Source: Christensenellaceae bacterium
GTDB taxonomy: Bacteria > Bacillota > Clostridia > Christensenellales > DTU072
DNA: 33,886 nucleotides
Direction: 5' to 3'
Assembly (NCBI GenBank): GCA_031259965.1
Contig: JAIRKT010000104.1
Span: forward strand, 1 to 33,886
Shown here: positions 16,435 to 25,775 of the stretch, in pieces
Numbering within the stretch: position 1 is the first letter of the stretch
Layout: each line of letters starts with the position of its first letter
Translations under genes and position numbers: made by a program
The notes under the pieces: model-generated
The model's input: the letters and a program-made list of their open reading frames with translations, nothing else
Told to the model about the DNA's origin: nothing
Databases searched by the model: none

Positions 16435-17550
16435 TTAGTCATTTGTGATTGATTTTATTTTAGTTAAATAGGTAAATATAAATTCCGATATATTGCCATC
16501 CATTATTGATAGCACATTTGATTCCTCATAGCCTGTACGATGATCTTTAACTAATGTATATGGACAAAATATATAGGATCTGATTTGACTTCCCCATTCA
16601 ATTTTCTTTATGTCGCCTCGAATGCTTAAATTCATTTCGATTCGTTCGCGTTCACGCCTCTCAATCAATTTGCCTCTCAACATGCTCATAGCTGTTTCGC
16701 GATTTTGAATTTGGGATCTCTCATTTTGACAAAAAACTACGATGCCAGTTGGAATATGAGTGATTCTAACAGCACTTTCTGTTTTATTTACATGTTGTCC
16801 ACCAGCGCCACTTGATCTTAATGTATCAATCCTTAGTGTGTCAGGATCTATTTTGAGTTCGCTGTCATCTATGATTTCAGGCATTACTTCCAAAGATGCG
16901 AATGAGGTATGTCTGCGTTTATTTGCATCAAATGGGCTTATTCGCACCAGACGATGCACACCCATTTCAGCTTTAAGTAGTCCATACGCATTAGGTCCAG
17001 AGCATATAAAAGTAATACTTTTAGTGCCAGCACTATCTCCTGGTAAAAAATCAATCACACTTATTTTAATGCCTTCCTTTTCACAGAATCGCGTATACAT
17101 GCGATAGAGCATATCTACCCAATCCTGTGCCTCAGTTCCTCCCGCACCAGCGTGTAATGACAAAATAGCATTAAGATTATCGTATTTGCCTGTAAATAGT
17201 GTTTCTAGAAATAATTTATGAGCTGATATATCTAAATTTTTCAGACTGTCAATTATCTCAGGGATTAAAGATTCATCATCAACTTCTTCAACTAAATTAA
17301 GCAATTCTCTAAGGTCGTTAGATTTGGTTACTAACGTTTCAACAATAACCAAACGCCTTTCTAGTGTGGCGATTCGTTGGTTATCGAGTTGTGCAATTTG
17401 CAGGTTGTTCCAATAACCTGAGAGATCTTGCTTTTTTCTTATTTCATCTATTTCATTTTTTAATTTGTCACAGTTTATAGCTTGTGCTGATGTGTTTATC
17501 GATTGAGTGACAGTTTCTAATTGTTGACGGAGTTCATAAATGTCTGCCAT
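16435..17550 (-). CDS. prfB: Peptide chain release factor 2
   Basis: A 371-residue class I release factor that reads UGA and UAA stop codons and triggers peptide release on the ribosome. The anticodon-like tripeptide SPF (about residues 205-207) marks it as RF2 rather than RF1, and the catalytic GGQ lies at about 250-252 in SSGAGGQHVNKTESAVR. The start at 17550 is chosen because it gives the normal N-terminus (MADIYELRQQLE); frames reaching back to 17616 overlap the end of secA. The ATG follows the secA stop by one base, without a strong ribosome binding site, so translation is probably coupled to secA. The gene runs in a single frame: the programmed +1 frameshift with internal TGA near codon 25, used for autoregulation in many bacteria, is absent. 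Confidence 0.95.
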   Translation of the reverse strand: MADIYELRQQLETVTQSINTSAQAINCDKLKNEIDEIRKKQDLSGYWNNLQIAQLDNQRIATLERRLVIVETLVTKSNDLRELLNLVEEVDDESLIPEIIDSLKNLDISAHKLFLETLFTGKYDNLNAILSLHAGAGGTEAQDWVDMLYRMYTRFCEKEGIKISVIDFLPGDSAGTKSITFICSGPNAYGLLKAEMGVHRLVRISPFDANKRRHTSFASLEVMPEIIDDSELKIDPDTLRIDTLRSSGAGGQHVNKTESAVRITHIPTGIVVFCQNERSQIQNRETAMSMLRGKLIERRERERIEMNLSIRGDIKKIEWGSQIRSYIFCPYTLVKDHRTGYEESNVLSIMDGNISEFIFTYLTKIKSITND

Positions 17551-17551
17551 T

Positions 17552-20239
17552 TTATCTACCGCAACAATTTTTATATTTTTTACCAGACCCACATGGGCAT
17601 GGTTCGTTTCTGCCAACTACCTTCTTGTTTTCAATTTTTTTAGGCTGCATATTCTGTGCATTTTGTTGCATTTGACGTTGTTTAATGGCATTAATTCGTT
17701 CAATTACCATTTCAATATCAATTTTCGCCAACATAATCACTGTTGAGGTTTGAATGCTATCTATCATTTTTTCAAACATATCTGACCCTTCGCGCCTGTA
17801 TTCCATTATGGGATCATGTTGTGCATAACCTCTCAGTCCTATGCCCTTTCTCAAAGCATCCATGTCAGCTATATGATTCATCCAATGTCTATCAACTTGA
17901 TCTAGGAGAACAGTTCGTTCTGTCGCATAAAAATCAATACCACTTTCTTTTGCTTTTGCTACCTTGCTTTCATATTGTTCTTTTGCTTTATCGCATATAG
18001 AGTCAATTAATAAACCATAATTTAAATGCGCACACATTTCACGCGTGACAATGTTTGTACCCTTGTTTAGGATTTTTAATTCTAACGTGGAATTGAAATT
18101 GTCATAATCTATAGTTGTTTCGTCGCCTGAGGAAAAGTTTACAAAGGAATTAGATATTTCTTCAATGACAGGTTCCATATATTTTAAAATTTGGTCATGA
18201 ACATCTTTGCCATCTAAAACTTCATTGCGCTGTGAATAAATAAGTTGACGTTGTTTGTTCATAACATCATCGTAATTCAAAACATATTTGCGTCGTTCAT
18301 AATTGTTTTCTTCACAGCGTTTTTGCGCAGATTCAATACCACGCGTTACAAGCGGCATTTGGATCAGCATATCATCTTGTCCTGTATGGAGAGAGGCGAG
18401 AGCTAAGCGCATTCTATCACCACCAAACAATCTCAGCAAATCATCTTCGAATGATAAATAAAATGAAGAACTACCAGGATCGCCTTGTCTGCCACTACGA
18501 CCACGCAATTGGTTATCTATGCGTCTTGACTCATGACGCTCTGTGCCTATCACTCTAAGCCCACCTAGCTCGCAAACAAGGGCTTTTTGGGCATCAGTAT
18601 CTTTTTTAAATGTAGCAAGCAATTCGTTATAATGATTTCTAGCTGCAATTTGTGTTTCATCCGTCAAATGGTTTTTTGCAGAAGCAATTTCGATAATTGT
18701 ATCCTCATATTCCTCTTGAACCATTCTTTTCTTTACTAAAAATTCAGGATTTCCACCTAGTAAAATGTCTGTTCCTCTGCCGGCCATGTTAGTAGCAATT
18801 GTAACTGCGTTTTTGCAACCAGCTTGAGCGATGATAGCAGCTTCTTCCTTATGCCTTTTTGCGTTTAAAACACTATGTGTGATCCCTTCGTTGTGAAGAA
18901 GATCACTTAATAATTCACTTGTCTCGACATTCGTTGTGCCTACTAATACGGGTTGTCCTTTTGAATGACAAGTTTTAATATCTTCAATAATGTTTTTAAA
19001 TTTTATTTCTTTCGTAAGATAAATTTTGTCTAATTCATCAACGCGGACACATGGTAGGTTTGTAGGAACAGGTACCACATCGAGTTTGTAAATTCCATTG
19101 AACTCTGCTTCTTCGGTTATAGCAGTTCCAGTCATTCCAGAAAGCTTTGAATAAAGCCTAAAGTAATTTTGGAATGTAATAGTTGCAATTGTCTTGTTTT
19201 CTTTGTTAACCCTTACATTTTCTTTAGCCTCAATGGCTTGATGCAATCCATCGCTATAGCGTCTTCCTGCCATTTTACGGCCTGTAAATTCATCAACTAT
19301 TATAATTTGGCCATCTTCTACTATATAATCGACGTCAATGTGCATTAGAAAATTAGCACGCAAAGCGGAATTAATTTTAACACTTAAATCAGCGTTTTCA
19401 CTATCTCCTAGGTTTTCGATTTTAAAATAATTTTCCGCCTTTTCAACACCAACTTCGGATAAATAAATATGACGTTCTTTTTCATCTTTTATATAATCTT
19501 CTTCATGCAGAATTCTAACAAATTTATTTGCTTTAATGTAAGATTCATCACTTTCTCCAGCTTGTGCGGAGATTATAAGAGGTGTGCGTGCTTCGTCTAT
19601 TAATATACTATCTACCTCATCAACTATTGCAAAATTATGTCCACGTTGCATGAGTCGATCCTTTGAAACGGCCATATTATCTCTTAAATAATCAAATCCA
19701 ATTTCGTTATTAGTAGCATATGTTATATCAGCATCATAAGCAGCCTTTTTTTCTTCGGGTCGCATGTCATTAAGAACAACACCAACAGTTAGCCCCAAAA
19801 ACTTAAATATTTTGCCCATCCAGTCAGAGTCACGTTTTGCTAGATAGTCGTTAACAGTTACTATGTGTACGCCTTTGCCAGATAAAGAATTTAAATAGGC
19901 TGGGAGTGTAGCAACTAAAGTTTTTCCTTCACCTGTCTGCATTTCAGCAATGCGACCTTGATGTAGTACGACACCACCGATTAGTTGGACATAAAAGTGA
20001 CGCATGTTGAGAACACGTTTTGACGCTTCTCGAACAGTAGCAAATGCTTCAGGCAATAATCCGTCTAGGGACTCCCCTTCTTCATATCGTTTTTTAAATT
20101 CCGAGGTTTTAGCAACTAGTGCCTCATCAGATAAAGAAGAAAAACTAGGTTCAAGTGCTTCAATAGAATCTGCTATGACACTAAGTTTTTTGATTTGTTT
20201 ATTCTTCTCTCTTTTGAAAAGAAAGTCGAAAATTCCCAT
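17552..20239 (-). CDS. secA: Preprotein translocase ATPase SecA
   Basis: An 895-residue motor that pushes unfolded preproteins through the SecYEG channel in the cytoplasmic membrane. Visible parts in order: Walker A MQTGEGKT at about residues 100-107, the helicase motif VDEVDSILIDEAR near 210, the preprotein cross-linking region and second nucleotide-binding fold with TNMAGRGTDILLGG and RIDNQLRGRSGRQGDPGSS, the helical scaffold and wing region, and the C-terminal zinc finger CPCGSGKKYKNCC, which binds SecB or the ribosome. Length and order are typical for Bacillota. GGAGG lies nine bases before the ATG. It is followed by prfB one base after its stop, a common arrangement in this phylum. TrpB2 lies 135 bp upstream on the same strand. 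Confidence 0.98.
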   Translation of the reverse strand: MGIFDFLFKREKNKQIKKLSVIADSIEALEPSFSSLSDEALVAKTSEFKKRYEEGESLDGLLPEAFATVREASKRVLNMRHFYVQLIGGVVLHQGRIAEMQTGEGKTLVATLPAYLNSLSGKGVHIVTVNDYLAKRDSDWMGKIFKFLGLTVGVVLNDMRPEEKKAAYDADITYATNNEIGFDYLRDNMAVSKDRLMQRGHNFAIVDEVDSILIDEARTPLIISAQAGESDESYIKANKFVRILHEEDYIKDEKERHIYLSEVGVEKAENYFKIENLGDSENADLSVKINSALRANFLMHIDVDYIVEDGQIIIVDEFTGRKMAGRRYSDGLHQAIEAKENVRVNKENKTIATITFQNYFRLYSKLSGMTGTAITEEAEFNGIYKLDVVPVPTNLPCVRVDELDKIYLTKEIKFKNIIEDIKTCHSKGQPVLVGTTNVETSELLSDLLHNEGITHSVLNAKRHKEEAAIIAQAGCKNAVTIATNMAGRGTDILLGGNPEFLVKKRMVQEEYEDTIIEIASAKNHLTDETQIAARNHYNELLATFKKDTDAQKALVCELGGLRVIGTERHESRRIDNQLRGRSGRQGDPGSSSFYLSFEDDLLRLFGGDRMRLALASLHTGQDDMLIQMPLVTRGIESAQKRCEENNYERRKYVLNYDDVMNKQRQLIYSQRNEVLDGKDVHDQILKYMEPVIEEISNSFVNFSSGDETTIDYDNFNSTLELKILNKGTNIVTREMCAHLNYGLLIDSICDKAKEQYESKVAKAKESGIDFYATERTVLLDQVDRHWMNHIADMDALRKGIGLRGYAQHDPIMEYRREGSDMFEKMIDSIQTSTVIMLAKIDIEMVIERINAIKQRQMQQNAQNMQPKKIENKKVVGRNEPCPCGSGKKYKNCCGR

Positions 20240-20374
20240 TATACATATCCTCCAAATAATGCACCATTTAAATAAAGGTTACATCTTGCTTTAACAATTA
20301 GCAAGCACATTATGCTAATATTGTTATTAAATATTTAGTTTAGATAGCACTTTAATGCGTGCCCTAGCTTTTTG

Positions 20375-21754
20375 TTAGAGTTTTATATCAAATGGCACAA
20401 TTGAAGAAAAACCAACGTTTAATTCATCATCTGTAGGCACGTGATCAGTCATTTCGCCAGAATTATGTTGTGCATATGCCATTAAATCAAAATAACCAGT
20501 ACCTGTTAATCCGAACAAAATAGTTTTCTTTTCACCAGTTTCTTTGCATTTTAAGGCCTCATCAATTGCAACCTTAATAGCATGCGTTGATTCTGGTGCT
20601 GGTAATATACCTTCGGATTTTATGAAAATTTTGGCGGCGTCAAAAACATCGTTTTGAATGCAAGCGCGAGCTTGAATAAACCCATCATCATAAAGTTTAG
20701 AAATAATAGGACTCATTCCATGATATCTAAGACCGCCAGCGTGGTTTGCGGATGGGATAAAGCCATTCCCTAAAGTATACATCTTGATTAAAGGTGTAGT
20801 TCTTGCTGTGTCACCAAAATCATAAACAAATTTACCTCTTGTTAATGAAGGGCATGATGCAGGTTCGACGGCAATAAATGTAATATTGTTTTTACCATTT
20901 AATCTGTCGCCCATGAATGGAGAAATGATACCACCTAGATTAGAACCACCGCCAGCGCAGCCAATTATTATATCTGGAGTGATACCATATTTATCCATAG
21001 CTATCTTGCATTCCAAACCGACTACAGATTGGTGAAGTATTACGTGATCTAAAACACTGCCCAACACATACCGACAATTTTCAGTTGTAAGCGCCTGTTC
21101 AAGTGCTTCACTTATAGCACATCCCAATGAACCCCCTGTTGTTGGATTTTCAGCTAATATTTTCTGACCAGCTTTGGTTTTCATTGAAGGCGATGGTATG
21201 ACGCTCGCTCCGTAAGTTTCCATTACGATTTTGCGATAAGGCTTTTGTTCACTTGAGATTTTTACCATGTAAATAGTCAAGTCAATACCATAGAAAGCGC
21301 ATGCCATAGATAGTGCGGTTCCCCACTGTCCAGCACCAGTTTCTGTAGTCAGAGAAGTTAAACCTTCTTGCTTTGCATAATATGCCTGAGCTGCTGCTGA
21401 ATTAAGTTTGTGAGATCCCGAAGTATTATTGCCTTCAAACTTGTAATAAATTTCTGCAGGAGTTCCAAGCACCTTTTCTAAGGAATAAGCACGTATAAGA
21501 GGAGAAGGCCTGAACATTTTATAAAAATCTAAAATGCCATCTGGTATTGGGATTTTTTGATCTGTCTGATTTAATTCCTGATCAACTAATTCCTTGCAAA
21601 AGACAGGATACAGATCACTAGCCACGCATGGTTTTAGCGTGCCTGGGTGAATAAAAGGCGCATGCTTTTCTTTCATGTCTGCTCTTACATTATACCAAAA
21701 CTTTGGCATCTCATCTTCGTTTAGATAAATCTTAACGGGTATATTTTTTGACAT
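20375..21754 (-). CDS. trpB2: TrpB2-type tryptophan synthase beta chain (PLP enzyme)
   Basis: A 459-residue pyridoxal-phosphate enzyme of the TrpB2 branch, which condenses indole with serine (or uses O-phosphoserine in some relatives) without a tight TrpA complex. The PLP lysine is K116 in NNTSGSHKLNSA, followed by ETGAGQWGTALSMA and the phosphate-binding GCAGGGSNLGG. Branch marks are the long N-terminal part (residues 1-90, with HPGTLKP and RPSPLIRA) and FVYDFGDTARTTPL, none of which occur in the shorter TrpB. The canonical TrpB is encoded separately at 28187-29422. The start has AGGAG 11 bases ahead. It may salvage indole or scavenge it from TrpA leakage. Possible control is by the palindrome at 21798-21811. 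Confidence 0.93.
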   Translation of the reverse strand: MSKNIPVKIYLNEDEMPKFWYNVRADMKEKHAPFIHPGTLKPCVASDLYPVFCKELVDQELNQTDQKIPIPDGILDFYKMFRPSPLIRAYSLEKVLGTPAEIYYKFEGNNTSGSHKLNSAAAQAYYAKQEGLTSLTTETGAGQWGTALSMACAFYGIDLTIYMVKISSEQKPYRKIVMETYGASVIPSPSMKTKAGQKILAENPTTGGSLGCAISEALEQALTTENCRYVLGSVLDHVILHQSVVGLECKIAMDKYGITPDIIIGCAGGGSNLGGIISPFMGDRLNGKNNITFIAVEPASCPSLTRGKFVYDFGDTARTTPLIKMYTLGNGFIPSANHAGGLRYHGMSPIISKLYDDGFIQARACIQNDVFDAAKIFIKSEGILPAPESTHAIKVAIDEALKCKETGEKKTILFGLTGTGYFDLMAYAQHNSGEMTDHVPTDDELNVGFSSIVPFDIKL

Positions 21755-21797
21755 AAACCTTAAAACTCCTATGCCTAAAAGAAGTAGTACCTATATA

Positions 21798-21818
21798 ATC
21801 ACATTTGTGATGATTATA
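21798..21818 (-). promoter_or_regulatory. -10 box and palindrome in front of trpB2
   Basis: Reading leftward, TATAAT (plus 21813-21818) is followed one base later by a 14-bp inverted repeat, ATCACA-TT-TGTGAT on the plus strand (21798-21811). The repeat would cover the transcription start. A -35 box 17 bp further is poor. No T-box motif was found in front of this gene, so it appears to be controlled differently from the trp operon. Confidence 0.45.
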
Positions 21819-22347
21819 GAAAGATGTCAGAACTAACTTTAAGCAAAATTAAAATACATTTTAACACGAAACAGAATAAAATGCAAGAAAATCTATTTAA
21901 AACCTTTTACATTTATAACGAATGAGTTAATTATCAGAGTAAGTGCGTTCTGTAGAAAATCCTGCATTTAACCTAAGAAGCAAAAAAGCTACATTTGGCC
22001 TGAAAACTAATTTTTTTAGTTTGCAAATGAATATGATTAATAATATAAAATAGATAATAATACTTGATTTACAAAAAATATACACGCAGAAAAATTATTT
22101 TAGATATGCTTGACAATACATCCAAACAAAAATGGCAACCAAGGGTTATATACAATAGATTCAACTATTTTTAATTTATGACAAGTCAGAACATCATTTT
22201 GCTATTTTACAAATTCTTCTTTTGTAATTTTGAAATTAAAGAAAATTCATATCCTCTAACATGAGATTTTCAAAAGATCATAGAAATGCAATGTATAATA
22301 TAAAATTTTTAGTCTATACTTTTAGAAAACATTTCAAGGAGAAACAT
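21819..22347. other. Gene-free stretch between trpB2 and rubrerythrin
   Basis: Divergent intergenic DNA. A 7-bp inverted repeat with a T-rich loop (AAACTAA, five T, TTAGTTT; 22004-22022) is visible. TTGACA at 22110-22115 has no matching -10 box. The upstream frame of the rubrerythrin gene (22261-22347) is open but lacks a ribosome binding site and is taken as non-coding. Confidence 0.45.
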
Positions 22348-22944
22348 ATGCTTCTAAAAGATAGTAAAACATTTTTGCACTTAGCAGAATCATTTGCAGG
22401 CGAATGCATGTCGAGAACACGCTATGAGTTTATTGAATATGGCGCACGACAGTCGGGTGACATCGCTCTTGCAGACATAATTGCAAAAATTGCTTTTAAT
22501 GAGTTTAATCATGCGCGCATGTTCTATACATTTATGCAAAAAGGTCACAAACCAACCATTTCAAATGTCCAGATATCCTCTGGTTATCCTTTTAAAGAAA
22601 AATGGGACGTTTTAGAAAATCTCAAATTCGCTAGTGAAAATGAATTAGAAGAGGGCGAACAGATTTATCCAAAATTCGCTGCAATTGCTAAAACAGAGGG
22701 GTTTGCAGATATAGAAAAACTTTTTTTAAATGTAGCTAGTGTCGAAATTTCACATGCAAAGCTCTTAACAGAATTGCATAAACAAATGAAAACGAATTGT
22801 ATGTACAAAAAAGAGAATGTTGTCGAATGGCGATGCGCAGATTGCGGACATATATTTAAAGCATCTGAGGTAATGTCAGAATGCCCATTGTGTGAAGCAA
22901 AACGCGGGCACATTTGCATAAAACTAGTAAGTTGTGCTATTTAA
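22348..22944 (+). CDS. Rubrerythrin
   Basis: A 198-residue non-haem iron protein that reduces hydrogen peroxide in anaerobes. The ATG at 22348 is chosen because AAGGAG lies six bases upstream and the protein then starts at the normal position (MLLKDSKTFLHLAES). The N-terminal four-helix domain carries the diiron ligands, seen as the glutamates in ESFAGECMSRTRYEFIEY, the E..H pair in FNEFNHARMFY, and the later pair in VEISHAKLL. The C-terminal rubredoxin-like domain has two CxxC pairs, CADC and CPLC, 14 residues between them, which bind one iron and feed electrons to the diiron site. It stands alone on the plus strand. No PerR-type box was confirmed upstream. Confidence 0.93.
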   Translation: MLLKDSKTFLHLAESFAGECMSRTRYEFIEYGARQSGDIALADIIAKIAFNEFNHARMFYTFMQKGHKPTISNVQISSGYPFKEKWDVLENLKFASENELEEGEQIYPKFAAIAKTEGFADIEKLFLNVASVEISHAKLLTELHKQMKTNCMYKKENVVEWRCADCGHIFKASEVMSECPLCEAKRGHICIKLVSCAI

Positions 22945-23325
22945 AACTCTGTCCGCTTTTATGTGTGGTTATATAACTTTTATCTAATCAACAACGCGTT
23001 TGAATAAGGCTCTCAGACAGCTTGAAACATTTAATTTGTATTTCTATGTTATGACTAGATCTGAAAAATTTGTCCTAAATAGTATTCAAACTTCAAAAGT
23101 AAGACTCTGATTTTTTAATGACAAATTCCGAGTTTCTCGCGGATCCCTGTGGCCTAAAATGGACATTAGTATTAGAACTAACTAATTTTTTTTGAAATTA
23201 AATGTAATTTTTTGAGTTTCTCAGTTTTAGTGCAGTATTTTAACAAAACTGCACTTACTCTATAATTAACTACAAATTAAAAATCCTTTATTTTCGTCTT
23301 AATTTGCAATATTCATTTTGCATAC
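22945..23325. other. Gene-free stretch upstream of the trp promoter, with one hairpin
   Basis: No coding frame was seen. AGTGCAGT (23229-23236) and ACTGCACT (23248-23255) form an 8-bp inverted repeat with an 11-base loop, with no T-run after it. No clear terminator follows the rubrerythrin gene. Confidence 0.45.
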
Positions 23326-23354
23326 TTGACAATAAACAAAATTTAGAATATAAT
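23326..23354 (+). promoter_or_regulatory. Consensus promoter of the trp operon
   Basis: TTGACA at 23326-23331, a 17-bp spacer and TATAAT at 23349-23354 match both boxes of the main sigma factor exactly. Transcription should start near 23361, at the head of the T-box leader. Confidence 0.9.
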
Positions 23355-23360
23355 TGTACT

Positions 23361-23671
23361 ATTAAAATAACCGTTGACGCGGGAGAAAAAGCAATTGTGC
23401 ATTGACAGAGAGTCGTGTTGATGAGAAACGATAAAACGCAGGTTGCGTATTAATATTTGCAGTATGCAGAGATTGATTTAAATGGGCCGCTGAGGGCATG
23501 TTGAAAGATAGTTGAAAAACTCTTGATTATGCATGACGTCTAAAGTATACGATAATACTTATGAGAGCATCTCTTAGAGAGTGGAAAATTTTAATTTAGA
23601 TTTTCCAAATCAAGGTGGCACCGCGGATTTTGATTCGTCCTTGACAATAACTATTGTTGAGGATTTTTTTT
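23361..23671 (+). promoter_or_regulatory. Tryptophan T-box riboswitch leader
   Basis: The conserved T-box AAGGTGGCACCGCGG lies at 23612-23626, about 90 bp before trpE. Stem I features are visible upstream: the AGAGAG bulge region near 23407-23413 and a likely specifier codon TGG at 23483-23485, in AATGGGCCGCTGAG, which calls for tRNA-Trp. Uncharged tRNA would pair with the T-box and let CAAGG (23611-23615) pair with CCTTG (23639-23643), forming the antiterminator. Otherwise that second segment joins the terminator stem. This makes the whole trp operon respond to charged tRNA-Trp levels. The T-box and terminator are certain; the specifier position is read by eye without a full fold. Confidence 0.95.
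23638..23671 (+). terminator. T-box-controlled terminator
   Basis: TCCTTGACAATA pairs with TATTGTTGAGGA (12 pairs, two of them G-U), followed by eight T. The 5' arm shares CCTTG with the antiterminator, so the two structures exclude one another. Confidence 0.93.
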
Positions 23672-23701
23672 ATTCTCAGCTGAATTTAATTGAGGTTTTG
23701 A

Positions 23702-25204
23702 ATGAAAAAAGAAAAATACTTAATAAATCCCAATTTGGAAGAGGCCCGGCATTTATCTGAAGGTTATGGGAGAATTCCAGTCAGCCTTGTTTTAAAAAAC
23801 ATAAAAAAAGAGCCATCCGAAGTTTTCCTTATATTAAAAGCCCAAAGCAAGCGTTGTTATATTCTAGAGAGTTTAGAAGATAAAGGTGCAAGAGGGCGCT
23901 ACACAATTTTAGGTTATGATCCAACTCTAGGAATTGATTGTTTAAATGGACATTTAGTCATACGAGGCGATACTGACATTCAGATAGATACTATAAACCC
24001 AGAAGTCTATATAAAAAAAATAATGTCAGAAAACAAATCTCCAAAAATCGAAGGATGCCCACCATTTGTAGGTGGCCTGGTTGGATATTTTTCTTATGAT
24101 TACATTAAATATGCAGAACCAACATTAGCACTTGACGCATTAGACGAGGAAAATTTTAAGGATTTTGATTTAATGTTGTTTGACAAGGTGATTACATTTG
24201 ATCATAAAACTAATGAAATTACGTTGACTATTAGCATTAAAGCAAAAGATCTGAGTGAAAATTACTATAAAGCAGTTAGTGAATTAGCTAATATGCATAG
24301 ATTGATAGATAATGGGATTCAGGCCAAAGTAAAGCCTCTTAAGCTTAAATCTCAATTCGAAAGACTATTTAACAAGCAAGAATATTGTCAAATGGTAATA
24401 AAAGCAAAAGAGCATATATTTGAAGGTGATATTTTTCAGATTGTACTATCTAACAGAATAAGTGCGGAAGCAGAAGGAAGTTTATTTGATACATATTTAG
24501 AATTAAGAAAAAGCAATCCATCACCATACATGTTTTATTTTTCGAGTGATGATATTGAAATAGCAGGGGCTTCACCAGAAACTTTAGTTAAAGTCACGCA
24601 CAAGAAAGCTTTCACATATCCGTTAGCTGGCACAAGACCGAGAGGCAGAACTGATGAAGAGGATTTAAAACTAGAAGTTGAACTTTTAAATGACCAGAAA
24701 GAACTAGCAGAGCACAATATGCTAGTTGATTTGGGAAGAAATGATATTGGAAAAATTTGTGAATTTGGAACGATTAAAGTTGATAAGCATTTAGCAATTG
24801 AGCGTTTCTCACACGTTATGCATATAGGATCTGTCGTCTCTGGCACAATAAAAGACAATTTAGAGGGGATAGATGCCATAGAAGCAGTACTGCCAGCTGG
24901 GACCTTGTCTGGCGCGCCAAAAATACGCGCCTGTGAGATTATTAATAAATTAGAAAACAATAAAAGGGGAATATATGGCGGTGCTATAGGGTACTTGTCA
25001 TTTTCAGGAGACACAGACACCTGTATAGCAATACGAATTGCATTCAAAAAAAATAACAAGGTTTTTGTAAGAAGTGGAGCTGGCATAGTAGCAGATAGTA
25101 TCCCAGAAAAAGAATATGAGGAATGCGAAAATAAAGCAAAGGCTGTATTAAACGCGCTTAGACAGAGTCAAACATCGAGAGGCCAGAATGATTTTATTAA
25201 TTGA
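23702..25204 (+). CDS. trpE: Anthranilate synthase component I
   Basis: A 500-residue enzyme that turns chorismate and ammonia into anthranilate, the first step of tryptophan synthesis; ammonia comes from TrpG. The N-terminal part has the LES motif (about residues 55-57, in YILESLED), where tryptophan binds for feedback inhibition. The C-terminal chorismate-binding domain shows QIVLSNRI, PSPYMFYF, the GTRPRGRT motif, and LPAGTLSGAPKIRA. Length is typical. The ATG has GAGG six bases ahead, just past the T-box terminator. It overlaps trpG by 17 bp, which keeps the two subunits in balance. First gene of a seven-gene trp operon. Confidence 0.97.
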   Translation: MKKEKYLINPNLEEARHLSEGYGRIPVSLVLKNIKKEPSEVFLILKAQSKRCYILESLEDKGARGRYTILGYDPTLGIDCLNGHLVIRGDTDIQIDTINPEVYIKKIMSENKSPKIEGCPPFVGGLVGYFSYDYIKYAEPTLALDALDEENFKDFDLMLFDKVITFDHKTNEITLTISIKAKDLSENYYKAVSELANMHRLIDNGIQAKVKPLKLKSQFERLFNKQEYCQMVIKAKEHIFEGDIFQIVLSNRISAEAEGSLFDTYLELRKSNPSPYMFYFSSDDIEIAGASPETLVKVTHKKAFTYPLAGTRPRGRTDEEDLKLEVELLNDQKELAEHNMLVDLGRNDIGKICEFGTIKVDKHLAIERFSHVMHIGSVVSGTIKDNLEGIDAIEAVLPAGTLSGAPKIRACEIINKLENNKRGIYGGAIGYLSFSGDTDTCIAIRIAFKKNNKVFVRSGAGIVADSIPEKEYEECENKAKAVLNALRQSQTSRGQNDFIN

Positions 25205-25772
25205 TAACTATGATAGTTTTTCGTATAACCTATACCAGCTAGTGGGTGAAATATCAAATGATATAATAAAAATAGTACGAAATAATAAAATAACCTGTGA
25301 TGAAATTAGTGAGTTTTCTCCTTCACATATTATAATATCACCAGGGCCGGGACGTCCAGCAGATGCTGGTGTTTGTGAGATGGTAATAAGTGAATTTTCA
25401 GGCCTTATACCAATTTTGGGTGTATGTTTGGGACATCAGGCAATATGTGAGGTGTTTGGTGCGAAAATTGGTTATGCAAACCAAATTATGCATGGAAAAA
25501 CCAGTGATATAAAAATTGATAATTTAGACTACCTATTTAAAGAATTACCTAAACAAATTGTTGTAGGCAGGTATCATTCATTGGTTGCTATTCCTCATAC
25601 CATGCCCAGTTCATTGAAGGTTATCGCAAAAACGATAAGTGATGAAATAATGGCGGTAAAACACATAGATCATCCTAAAACATATGGTCTTCAATTTCAT
25701 CCAGAATCAATATTAACGCCATATGGGAAAAAGATACTTACAAATTTTTTAGAATTACAAAAAGAGGTTTAA
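25188..25772 (+). CDS. trpG: Anthranilate synthase component II (glutamine amidotransferase)
   Basis: A 194-residue class I glutamine amidotransferase that feeds ammonia to TrpE. The catalytic cysteine is C80 in GVCLGHQ, and the histidine-glutamate pair lies in LQFHPESI near residue 172. The oxyanion motif SPGPGRP is at about 51-57. The start overlaps the trpE end and has GAGAGG just ahead. It could also serve as the PabA subunit for folate, as in Bacillus, but no pab gene is in the window. Confidence 0.95.
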   Translation: MILLIDNYDSFSYNLYQLVGEISNDIIKIVRNNKITCDEISEFSPSHIIISPGPGRPADAGVCEMVISEFSGLIPILGVCLGHQAICEVFGAKIGYANQIMHGKTSDIKIDNLDYLFKELPKQIVVGRYHSLVAIPHTMPSSLKVIAKTISDEIMAVKHIDHPKTYGLQFHPESILTPYGKKILTNFLELQKEV

Positions 25773-25775
25773 ACA

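Noticed and set aside
16760-20294. Long frames on the strand opposite prfB and secA
   Set aside because: They are mirror frames of two firmly identified genes and have no independent support.
22110-22154. TTGACA at 22110 as rubrerythrin promoter
   Set aside because: No acceptable -10 box within 15-19 bp; the next TATA-like string is too far.
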